Origin: Cladopsammia gracilis
Lineage: Eukaryota; Cnidaria; Anthozoa; Scleractinia; Dendrophylliidae
Reading direction: 5' to 3'
NCBI GenBank assembly: GCA_022457155.1
Contig: JAJGOT010000212.1
Location: 1,118,001-1,182,000 of the forward strand
Length of the DNA: 64,000 nucleotides
In this document: one piece after another, positions 11,701 through 23,700 of the stretch
Numbering within the stretch: position 1 is the first letter of the stretch
How the letters are laid out: the number at the start of each line of letters is the position of its first letter
Position numbers and translations under genes: made by a program
The notes under the pieces: generated by a model
Told to the model about the DNA's origin: nothing
Database searches by the model: none
What the model saw: the letters and a program-made list of their open reading frames with translations, nothing else

Positions 11701-14700
11701 GCAAAAACGTCAACTTTATGGGGTGGATTCCCTAACTTTGAAGTGATTTAGGTCATATCTAACAAATCGTAAACAGAAAACCTTTGTGAATGGCCATATG
11801 TCAGACTATTGCCCTATTATTTGCGGTGTCCCACAGGGATCGATCTTGGGACCTCTATTGTTCTTAGTTTATATAAATGACCTCCCCGCATGCCCCCTAT
11901 ACTCTGTGCCAAGAATGTACGCCGACGACACAAGTCTTACTCTAAGCACACTGAAGTGATCCAGCAGAGCTACAATCCAAATTAAATAGCGACTTAGATG
12001 AAATTCAGACCTGGCTACAAGCTAATAAACTTAGTCAATATAAAAAAACCAAGTATTCTATTATTGGTAGCCATAACAAGTTGGCTAATTTAAACCACCA
12101 GTTTGATATCAAGATTAATGAACATTCTCTAGAAAGAGCTAAAACTTACAAGTATCTTGGCATTGATTTAGATGAGAGCTTATCGTGGGACTCCCATATT
12201 GACTATATTGTTAAAAAAGCATCCGCTGGCCTCGGGGCTATCAAACGTGTCAGGAATTTGGTTCCCCGTGAGACTCTTATCATGATTTATAAAGCCCTCG
12301 TCCAACCATACTTTGATTATTGTAGCTCCGTATGGGGCAGTATAGGTGTGTGTCAGTCTGAGAGACTCCAAAAACTCCAAAATAGGGCTGCGCGTTTAAT
12401 CACTTTCTCTGATTTAAATGTTAGATCTTCCACTTATTCTCTTTAAGACTCTCCACATTCTTTCTCCGACTCGTCTAAACAGTGTTTTTAAAGCTACATC
12501 CAGTGTTCACTCACATAATCTAAGAAATTCAAAATACAACCTTTTCGTTCCTAGACCGAGTACTGAAGCAGGCAAACGAAGTTTTCAATATCGCGCTTCT
12601 GTCCTCTTAGCTCTTTTAAATCATGCATTTAATTTTTATCTAATTTAATGATAGTTAATAAAGGATAGTTTTTTATCGTTTTTTAATACAATTTTATATA
12701 GAAAATTAATTTAGTTAGATAATTTAAATTAGTTATACTTAAGTACTTAACCTATTGTTGTTAAAAACACGGCTCGATGGAAGAGCATGTATTGTGAATT
12801 GATATCGTGTCTAAATAAAGTTTACCTACCTACCTAATCAATAGACGCAGTCTGCATTTATGGGAATTTGGCAATTCGGATGGAATGGAGTCTTCCAATG
12901 TGTTGAATAAAATTTGCTTATTTGAAAGTTGTATCTTTGTGTTATGATAATCATTAAACCATCTTAAAGTCTTCGTAAAGAAATTAGTCGATTCGTTACA
13001 ATGTATAAAAATATGTTCTATTGAGTCTGGATTGAAGCAGAAAGAGCATGCATCATCAACGATCAAATTGTACTTCTTCAGTTCTTTCTTAGTCGGGATT
13101 ATCCTGTGCAGGACTTTAAAAGAAAATTGTCTAAGATTGTTGTCCTTAGATGACTTATATATTTCCGCAAAGCATTTGACCCAGTCACGATCAGTAAATT
13201 CCGGGAGGTATTTATTCCAGGACCTAACAGCGGTCGGCTCTACAGCAAGTTTTTCTATAAACAGTTTTTAGTAGTTTTTACAACGCACTAATGTTTACAG
13301 CGCACTACTGTTCTGTCCTCCAACTGATGGTATTATAAAGGTGCACCATGTGCACTGAACAGATCAGGGGTGGGAGAATCAAATGCCTTTCTCTTCAGAT
13401 CAGGAGGGATGGCAACGATTAGTTGAAAGAAATGCAAAAAATTCACTTTAATTTTGAATTTATTTTGGAAGTCTTCGAGCGTCAGAAATTTCCCTTCTGA
13501 ATTTAACAAATCACTTATAAAATAAATTCCCTTATCAAACCAGTGTTTCCAAAAAACACAATTCTTTTCCATAGTTATTTTCCTATTATTCCAAAGAATG
13601 AAATCACTTTTGTTGTCTTTTGAATAATTAGTCAATTCTTGGAAGTAGGCTAGTAATTCGCGATAAAATGAGGGTAAATTTTTATCGAGATTTGCAGTAT
13701 TATAATTACATTTAAGAGGAAAGAGTAAGCCCCCATATTTATCGAAATAATAATTCGGTATGGCTTTCCAGTTGTCGTTGGAATCACTGAGCAGTCTACC
13801 TATCCAGGCCAAACAAAGAGATTTCACCATAATTCTAAAATTTACAAAATTAAGGCCACCTTCTGACAGAGGCTGGCAGACAACTTTTCTCTTGATTTTA
13901 TCCATTTTGTATTTCCACAAAAAAGAAAAGAGGTGGCTTTCAGCTGTCCTTATTACTATATATCAGGGACACTAGGCATTGACGCAGTGTGGATTAATTG
14001 AGAGGCACCTAAAAAAAAGAAAAGGGATTTACCATATAACGTAAGGTCTCGTGTCTGCCACAAATTAAGTTTGATTTTCATATTTCAAATTTTGACAAAA
14101 AAGTTGGCATCATTATTTTTATCTACGTTGTACGACAAATGTGCTCTAAGTATTTTAATTGGGTCTTTAATACTGCGAATATCCAAAATTTTAGTGTTTT
14201 TCTGTTTCGAAACACCGATCCACATTGCTTTGGTTTTTTTCTTATTTAATTTTAAGCCAGATATGTTTCCGAAACTTTCAACTATTTGCAAAGAACATTT
14301 AAGAGAGTTTGTGTCTTTAGAAATCAGAGTGGTGTCGTCGGCAAATTATGAAATTTTTGCCTCCTGATTGTTGGGGAGACTTATACCTCTACAAGTTGGC
14401 TCTTGTCGAATTCTCAAAGCTAGTAATTCTACAGATAATATAAATAAAAATGGGTTCAGCGGGCACCCCTGACGAACTCCTCTTGAGACTTCGAAATAAT
14501 TGGTCATGAAACCAGCGTTCATCACTGCTGTCTCGACGTTATTATAAAGAATAGAGAACCACCTGCTGATAGATGGTCCAAAATTAAATACATTTAAACT
14601 TTTCTTTATGAAGCTCCACTCTATAGAATCAAATGCTTTTTCAAAGTCAATAAATAGTACAATTCCAGAAAATTTGTTGGTGTCTGTATATTCCATCAAA

Positions 14701-17700
14701 TCGTTTAAAAGTCTTATGTTCTGACCGATGTATCTATCTTTGACAAATCCTGTTTGGTCTGAGTGAATTAGTTTGGATAGAAAAGGTTCTATTCGTTTAG
14801 CAATACTCTTCGCAAGGATTTTATAGTCAACGTTAAGCAGTGTTATGGGACGCCAGCCAGTTAGTTCTGACAAGTCACTGTCAAGTCACTGAGAAACTGA
14901 AAGGCTTCCTTTTTGAAAAGCTTCGTTATAAGAGTTAAGCAGATGTTGTTGCAAAATCTCCAAAAAAAAATTTATAAAACTCTTTGGTGAAACCATCTTC
15001 ACCGGGTGTTTCATTTTTCGCAAACGAATGTAACACCATCTTTATTTCTTCAAGTGTCAAGTCATGCTCAAGTATCGCCTGTTCCTCATTTGTCAATTTT
15101 GGAATTTCCAAATTCTTCGTAAAGTCATTAAAATTTTTTTCCTGTTCGAATAATGGAGTATTGGCAAGCTTAGTCTTGTACAATTCACTAAAAAAAGTAT
15201 TCTATTTGCTTGTTTACTTTTTTTAGATCAGAGGTGATTTCACCATTGTCTAATTTAACTTGAAGCAACGTTTTCTTTGCATAATTAGTCTTTTCTAACC
15301 TCCCATGATTGGAACCTTCATCTGCTTCTCGCATTTGTAATGGTAGCTATCATAAGCTCTAAGCTTAGTCTGTCAGTCGTTGTATCAGGATTATTATTTT
15401 ACCAGGAATAAAGATTGGTGGCAGGGAAGTGCAACCCTCGGCTGCACTTTACCCCACAGTAAGGCTTAACCTTTGGAGACAGGTCTGGAAAAATATTCAT
15501 TCCAGGGTAGGTACCCCAGTTCCACCTGATCTGTACTCTACCCAGGTAGAGCACCCCTCCTGGTTCCGTTAGTCCCCCGTGACTATGAGATATGGGCCTC
15601 ACCCGCTGAAGACAGGTCCGGACCATTCAGTCCAGGGTGGCTACCCCCGGTACCACCTGACCTGTTCTCCGCCCAGGAGGACACTCCTTGTCATAGCCGT
15701 GCTTCCCTGCCACCCACATTTTTCCCATTATCTGTTGCTTGCATTACTTATGTATAATATCCTTAAGTTGGGAAATAGCAGCATTCCCGAAAAGAGTTCA
15801 TAAATAACCTGAAATGTATCGTACCAGTTTCGAATTACTAGTAGTTTAGTTCAGAATCGTGACATTAATCCACCTGCATCCGTATCAAAATAAGCTGTCT
15901 CGTAATTTTTAGTGCTCTTTAATGATTGTGGTTCAGATGTTGGAGTAGACGAAATGACGATTTATATGCACACGTTCTAACGATAAGAGTGGAATTATGT
16001 TCCTGAGTCTATTCACTTTCACTCCGCCAAGAAGACTAATTCCGGCTTGCTTCTTTTTTCGAGTCTATTCACTTTCACTCCGCCAAGAAGACTAATTCCG
16101 GCTTGCTTCTTTTTTCGCACTGAAAACACTCGGAAAATATACCAAAAATATACATAATATCATGATGGATAGTTCAATTTTGCTTAAAACAAACATATTT
16201 CGTACCTCGAGGGCCCTAAACCAAACGATTAACACGCACGGTAAAAATTAACTAACGAAGTCTTTACCAAAAGGGCGAACGTTTTATAAATATATATAGG
16301 AAAAATGTACCTCGGCATACAAGAAAACATTTAGGGTGAAATGGCCGGCCTTTCGTTTAGTTTTTTTTTTAGATGCAATTAAATTTAACCATAAAAGAGA
16401 TAAAAGATACAACATCACGATAATACGTGGGAGCGAGGAAATATCTTTATTTATAGAAATCCTTGTAATTCGCTGAAGTTTATATAGTAAAACTTCTTAT
16501 TCTTCCTGCGAGATATGCGTAACAGTTTTCAACTAACTCCAACCGTCCCGCGTATGGAAAAAAAGTGATCTTCATTTTATAAATTAAACAACGTTTTGGA
16601 GAACATTCTAGATCTTTTATATTTAACATTATCCCGGAAAATTAAACACACCTTCGTTTTGTTTGAGTTCCCGGTCAGGCGGGGAAAAGTCGACTTGCCA
16701 GCGACTTCGTCGCTCTCTTAAGTCTACATGTGGGTTAGTTAATCAGTTAATTACATATTTGCTATAAGCAGAAATGCACAGTTGAAAAATAACTCCACCT
16801 TTGTAAACTATCTGAGCACCACTAGGACATGTAGTCTTTCCCCAGCGAACATACTTCACCCCAGACTTCACAGCTCCTTCTTTTCCCTTTTCGCCTCTAG
16901 CTCCCTGTGCTCCTTTGGTACCTTGATCTCCTTTAGGACCTTGGGGACAATGTAAATGAATTGGGGTGTTGGTTTAAATTTGTAAAGGAAATGTAAGATA
17001 AAATAGGACCTTGCAAGAGAAACCTACATTACCTATAGCTAAAATGTCAGAATTATGTTGTCATATTGATAGAAGCCGATCGGAGTGCATTCAAGAGTAC
17101 ATCGCCTAGACCTCTCTTATATTAATTTTATATTGCTGTAAAACTAGGTTGTTGGTTAATATGCTATGACTTATTAATCGTGCAATTAACTTTAATACGC
17201 GTGACTAGCACTTCGCGTTTACGCTGTAGCCTCTCTATAATGTCCAACCGCATACCTCCAGTGTTTTATAGGAGCTGTTCTGCAAGTTAGCTGCGGTTCA
17301 GGCTATGGAACGGTCGGAATATGACTTCTCAATCAGCAATAATCTTATATTATGTACATGTCTTAGCCAATACGCTTACGCAACAGTATTTGTATTTGTT
17401 TTTCTCTACCTTTCAGTCCTGGTTTTCCTGGCCGTCCAGACTTCACTGCTCCTTCTTGTCCTTTTTCGCCCTTAGCTCCCTGAGCTCCATTGGCTCCTTG
17501 ATCTCCTTTAGGACCTGATGATGTAAAGGAGAGGTAAGATAAAATAGGGCTTTACATGAGAAGCCTTTGTTACCTAAAATGTTAGTCCGCCCGCGCTTCG
17601 TCGAGATCCCCGCATTGACCTAGCCGCATTACTCCTATTGCGAGCTGTTCTGCAAGTTAGCTGCAGTTCAAGCTACGGAACGATCGCGATATGACTTCTC

Positions 17701-20700
17701 AGTCAGCAATAAGAGCAAATAAAAGATCTTATGTCCTAGCCAATAAAACCCAAATCAAATATCATGCCGATCAGTTGCAGAATTTCTGAGCTCTCAGTCT
17801 GTTGTAATAAAGAGTTCAAATTTAATGGTTCAGTCGAATGTTTTTAGGCTATCAGGCTGTGTCGCGCACTAATAACTTCGGTTTACAATTACGCAACAGC
17901 ATTTGTTTTGTCTACCTTTCAGTCCTGGTTTTCCTGGCGGTCCTGGCGGTCCCATTGGGTGCTTTCCGTTACTTCGTCCATCCCGCACTGAAATAACAAA
18001 ATTTAACAAAAATTAAAGTGCATCACATACTAACATAAAAACCATATCGCAAGATAATTTTAAAGGTAATTTTCTGCCTGTCTAGGCAACGTGCTTGCAG
18101 GAATTTTTCTTGTTCTGAGTTTAACCCTCGGACGTACAAGCAAACTTTATACCCCTACCGTGTGGTACAAGGGAGGGGGGGGGGGGGGGGTTACAACCCC
18201 TCCCTTGTGTTTTTGCAGTGTTACATAATATCGGAAATATTTTACCTCTAATAGATAGCCTGTGATGTGCTCTACGAGATAAGGTAAATATTATGGGTAA
18301 TGGCGCTGCTGGGGGGTCCGTGACGTCATTCAAAATGGCCGCCAAGATGGCCGCCATCCTGCCGCCATCTTGGAGTTTACAAAAAATTCAACTTTATCAG
18401 AAAAATGCGACAATTGCAAGCAATCTTTGCTAGAGTTGTAAAATATGATACACTTAAACATTTTGCAGCCTTTGGTGACGTTTTATTCTTTTTGAACACT
18501 TGGTTTTGTTATGGCCTCCATATAAAAAAATATGACTCTAGTTTGAACAAATGAAATTGTCGTTGTTAATCTTTAGTATACAAACCAAGCAGGTAGGCCG
18601 AAAGAGATGAGTCACTTGACCGGGATGGTGTTTGCAGCAAGGCATCAAGTCTGTAAAAAGATTGTATATGTATACAGTGTAGGTAAAAGAGGAAGACCAG
18701 ACTGTTTTGGCCATCACAAAATTATTTTAAGTTCTAAGTCGTCCAAAATTCAGTAAACTGTGATCTGATCATGCGAAATATGTTTTGCTGAAATATTTCA
18801 TTTCTTTTTCGATATTGCCGTAGAATAGTAATTGTCGCATGGACTGTTGCGTTATTCTTTCCAATGAACTAGAAATATTCATCAAGTTGACTGTTGCATT
18901 TGATTTTGATCAAACATGTGTGTCAAAATGGTGCATTTTTTGTTTCATGGATAGTTTCGAGATGGAGTAAATGAAACCTATATATACCGAAAGAAAGCGA
19001 AATCAATAGAATTGGATAGTCAGTTACTGACATCTCGCGTGTTCTTACAAACTGTACATTATAACGTAGTGCTTCAGAGTTATAACGGAAAATAATAAAA
19101 CCTACCGTTGTATAAACTGCTTCTCCATTTCTTGAAATCGTTTTTCCATCAAACTTGTACTTTTGTTGTGCCTGATAAAAAGAGATATTGGTGTTGAGAA
19201 AAAATGATTACATAGGTATTAAGCCGATTTTAATGATCCAATTGTCACTGCGCTATGGAATATGGCGTAACAGTTGCGTTTTATCCTTATCATTTTGTTC
19301 CAAACGTTTGCCTTGTGTCAAGTCTACTTTATGTCAGTGAAAACAGTCACTCTATTTCTGCAGTGCATTTATACGTGAGTAGTACTATAGGGTCAAAGAT
19401 AAGCCCCGCGATGGCCTAGGTGCCTAGGTGCCTAGGTGCCTAGGTGCCTAGGTGCCTAGGTGCCCAGGTGCCTAGGTGATGACGTAGTTTGGTATAGGTA
19501 ACTTATTAATATGTATTATCAACTGCCTAGTCAACTACCTATTCCTTTTGTTATTCTGGAACAATAGAAACAATAGACCGGCCCAAACTTGCCCGCTCTA
19601 TTCCAACTCACTTCAAAACAAAACACAACTGACACAGTTAACTTTACAGACATATAGAGCAAAACAACATACCTTGACCAGGACTCGAACCTAGGTTACT
19701 GCGGCCACAACGCTAGACCATCAAAGCTGTGGATATTATACCCGAATAAAACTAATTAGAGGTTTCCGCGGAAACATTTAAGTTTAGAAGCAATAAAAAA
19801 CCGCTTCTTATTCGTATTTACCGCCGTTTTAGCCCCTTCATTGCTAGATTTTCAGTTTCGCAGCCATCACCTTCAAGTTTTTATAACTTTACCGGTAGCT
19901 TGAAAGTTAAAACTTTTAATTATGCGAACTTTCACTGAACTAAATTTGCATGAAAAATTAGCACCTCGGAAAAATAAACAAAGCAACCAATTACATGCGT
20001 TACTAAAACAATAAACCCACACTCTGTTTAAGTAAAATATATATTTAATAATAACAAAACGTATTGAGGTTTCATCAAATCATTATGTCAACAAAAGCTG
20101 TTTTATTTAGAACAACTCAAATCCATATACTACACAAATGATAAGGAAATCAAGAACAAAATGTTAGAATAAAATAGCTTTTCGGACGTAGCGCGAATTC
20201 ACTATAAGGCCGTATTGCAGTCCTAAAGCTTTGCTGCCTTTTTTTTCGAAAGCAATGGTTTCCTCTGAAAACGATTTTACGTTTGGTTCATCTCCGTGTA
20301 TATATAAGTAAATCCACTTTGTATTATCGTTTGAACAATGTCTTAATTTAACTGGAGAACTCGGGCGGAGGTTGTAAGGATTTTGGGAACTGGTATATTT
20401 CTATAACACCGCGTTTTTCATCCAAGAAAGTTTTAGTCGAGGCTGTTTTCGCAAATCCTTGATCATATATATTAAAAGTAACTAGATATCCGTGTTTTCT
20501 GTTGTGATCAAATGATAGGGGTACAGGAGGGGTACAGAAAGGGTACAGGAGGGGTACAGGAGGGGTACAGGAGTTTTCGCTACCACCACCACCACAATTC
20601 TATTATTTTCACCACCACCACCACAATATCGACCCCACATCGACCCTCCTCCTCCTCCTCCTCCTCCTCCTCCTCCTCCTCCTCAATTCTATTGTTTTCC

Positions 20701-23700
20701 CTCCTCCTCCTCCTCCTCCTCCTCCTCCTCCTCCACAATTATTTTGTTTTCACCTCCTCCTCCTCCTCCTCCTCCTCCTCCTCCTCAATTCTATTGTTTT
20801 CCCTCCTCCTCCTCGCCCACAATTATTTTGTTTTCACCTCCTCCTCCTCCTCCCCGTCCTCCTCCTCCTCCTCCTCCTCCTCAATTCTATTGTTTCTCTC
20901 CTCCTCCTCCTCCACAATTATTTTGTTTTCACCTCCTCCTCCTCCTCCTCCTCCTCCTCCTCCTCAAGGATCTTCAGATTGAGAACATTTTTGCGCGAAT
21001 ATCTATACATATAGTCTAGGTATGTTTGGAGACCTCGACCAGAGAGGGGTTATGACTTGATTTGTCCCGTTTGTCTCCTTTTGTCCTGATAGTCCTCGTT
21101 TTGTCCTTGTCTATAAATCCACAAATACATTTTCCCAACCTGAAGATCCTTGAGGAGGAGGAGGAGGAGGAGGAGGAGGAGGAGGAGGAGGGAAAACAAT
21201 AGAATTGAGGAAGAGTAGGAGGAGGGTCGATGTGGGGTCGATATTGTGGTGGTGGTGGTGAAAATAATAGAATTGTGGTGGTGGTGGTAGCGAAAACTCC
21301 TGTACCCCTCCTGTACCCTTTCTGTACCCCTCCTGTACCCCTATCATTTGATCACAACAGAAAACACGGATATCTAGTTACTTTTAATATATATGATCAA
21401 GGATTTGCGAAAACAGCCTCGAATAAAAATTTCTTGGATGAAAAACGCGGTGTTATAGAAATATACCAGTTCCCAAAATCCTTACAACCTCCGTCCGAGT
21501 TCTCCAGTTAAATTAAGACATTGTTCAAACGATAATACAAAGTGGATTTACTTACACGGAGATGAACCAAACGTAAAATCGTTTTCAGAGGAAACCATTG
21601 CTTTCGAAAAAAAAGGCAGCAAAGCTTTAGGACTGCAATACGGCCTTATAGTGAATTCGCGCTACGTCCGAAAAGCTATTTTATTCTAACATTTTGTTCT
21701 TGATTTCCTTATCATTTGTGTAGTATATGGATTTGAGTTGTTCTAAATAAAACAGCTTTTGTTGACATAATGATTTGATGAAACCTCAATACGTTTTGTT
21801 ATTATTAAATATATATTTTACTTAAACAGAGTGTGGGTTTATTGTTTTAGTAACGCATGTAATTGGTTGCTTTGTTTATTTTTCCGAGGTGCTAATTTTT
21901 CATGCAAATTTAGTTCAGTGAAAGTTCGCATAATTAAAAGTTTTAACTTTCAAGCTACCGGTAAAGTTATAAAAACTTGAAGGTGATGGCTGCGAAACTG
22001 AAAATCTAGCAATGAATGGGGCTAAAACGGCGGTAAATACGAATAAGAAGCGGTTTTTTATTGCTTCTAAACTTAAATGTTTCCGCGGAAACCTCTAATT
22101 AGTTTTATTCGGGTATAATATCCACAGCTTTGATGGTCTAGCGTTGTGGCCGCAGTAACCTAGGTTCGAGTCCTGGTCAAGGTATGTTGTTTTGCTCTAT
22201 ATGTCTGTAAAGTTAACTGTGTCAGTTGTGTTTTGTTTTGAAGTGAGTTGGAATAGAGCGGGCAAGTTTGGGCCGGTCTATTGTTTCTATTGTTCCAGAA
22301 TAACAAAAGGAATAGGTAGTTGACTAGGCAGTTGATAATACATATTAATAAGTTACCTATACCAAACTACGTCATCACCTAGGCACCTAGGCACCTAGGC
22401 ACCTAGGCCATCGCGGGGCTTATCTTTGACCCTATAGTACTACTTAATACGTGTTTTGAATATTTACTTGCTTGAAGAATCGTGAATCCCGGCCACTTTT
22501 ACCTTACATCAATTCTGTGACTGAGAAGAACTACATGTACACTACTCAATTAGAACGTTTCTGTTCATTACTTTCTATACCTCTCTTTAATTTTAGACTT
22601 ATCCACACACTTCAAAGGGAGTTTAAGTGATCAAGTGTTGCTGAATTTTGTTGTCTCATCTCCTTTATTTTCTGAATATTGTTCCTTCTATTTTCTATAG
22701 TTGAAGTTCCCAAGATCAGCCCTTTTTTAACATTTCTGTTTTCCTCCTTTTCTATAATCTGTCGCTTTTTAATCTCCTTTTCGTATTCTTCATCTTCGGT
22801 TGCCTTCCTCATTCTGTTTTCTTAAGTGAACATGTTTTGTTGGTTTCCTTGTTCCATCAATTGTTTGTTATATTTCATTTTGAAATCGTTATCTTTAAAA
22901 GCTTCCATGCTGTTTTCCTGAGTTCCAGTTTGGAGGGTCTAAAGGTTGGTGTCGTGACGGTTTGTACTGCTTCAAGTCCAAATTAACTTAGTTGCTAACT
23001 CTGCTGTAATCTGTAGCGCCTTCTCCCCTTGATCTTTCTTTCTCTTTTTCATTTGCTTGTCTCCTGAATCTATCGTGTCACTTTGAAGCTGAGTGAGCGT
23101 CCATCATACGTTATTCTGCTCCAAATCTTTCAAGACTACATTTACCGGTACGTCTCCAGTCCGGATGATTGGATTTAAGGCTCAGTTAAAACTTTCAAGT
23201 AGTTGCTTGGTTTTGGCTGAAGGTTGAATTTCTTTTGAATCAGTAAAATGTTTCAAAGGAGTTCAAAGCTGTTACCACTGTTGACTGAGTTCTAGTTTCG
23301 GGATCTTATGGTTGGCCTTTTTACTTTTTAATCTTTAGTTTAATACCTTCAGGTTGTTTAATTTCCTTGTAAGCTTAATTTTCTTCTTCATATATGTAGT
23401 TGAGTGTGTTTCTAGTGCTCATCTGGCTCATGTACTTTAATTTGCATCATTATGTCCCAGTCCAGGGGTCAATTCAATAAAACTTTTACAAGATAGTGTA
23501 ATTGACAAGCGTAACTATTGTTTTCAACCTCTGAAACAATGGCTACACTTGTAAATTACAAGTGTAAAAGTTTTATTGAATTGACCCCAGTATCAACTTC
23601 CTTCCCTGGTGATATATTTTCCTCTTGATGCTGCTCTCTTGCATTTTATTTATGTCCCTCTAGATCAACCTTTTTTTATCTTCTCAGTTCTGTGTTCTTT

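Larger units (their letters stand above)
10492..15296 (-). mobile_element. L1/Tx1-type LINE insertion, 5'-truncated, with another LINE nested in it
   Basis: A 14-bp direct repeat AACCTCCCATGATT flanks the block (10478-10491 and 15297-15310). On the minus strand it ends in an A-rich tail with AAATA units at 10492-10525. Coding remnants in order: 14935-15183 (thumb-proximal [20 protein letters not shown]), 14346-14873 (reverse transcriptase with FIDFEKAFD and [10 protein letters not shown]), 14085-14291, 13333-13920 and 12836-13066 (zf-RVT-like CSFC..H..C). A C-terminal tail ([14 protein letters not shown], then stop) resumes at about 10700-10780, beyond the nested element. Frameshifts and stops separate the pieces, so it is dead. 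The 5' end is missing, as usual for LINE insertions. Confidence 0.8.
19378..22444. mobile_element. 3.07-kb palindromic foldback element
   Basis: Inverted arms run 19378-about 20976 and about 21140-22444 around a roughly 165-bp spacer. The termini are AGTAGTACTATAGGGTCAAA and its complement. A 9-bp target duplication with one mismatch flanks it: TTATACGTG (19369-19377) and TAATACGTG (22445-22453). The arms carry CCTAGGTG octamers (8 versus 4 copies), a tRNA-like B-box module, GGGGTACAGG repeats and TCC microsatellites, much longer in the left arm. No transposase gene. Long arms with 9-bp duplications suggest a foldback or Mutator-like element. It sits in intron 1 of gene 2. Confidence 0.8.

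Noticed and set aside
18121..18360. Another TTAACCC piggyBac-type end
   Set aside because: TTAACCCTCGGACGTACAAG starts plausibly, but no inverted partner was found within the window.
19675..19735. tRNA gene
   Set aside because: Good B box but only about 55 nt between the stem halves and no proper anticodon arm; mirrored in the other arm as part of a mobile element.
20512..21019. Open frames of Ser/Leu or Pro repeats (up to 156 codons)
   Set aside because: Translations of the TCC microsatellite in the palindrome; no conserved domain and an equivalent in the mirror arm.
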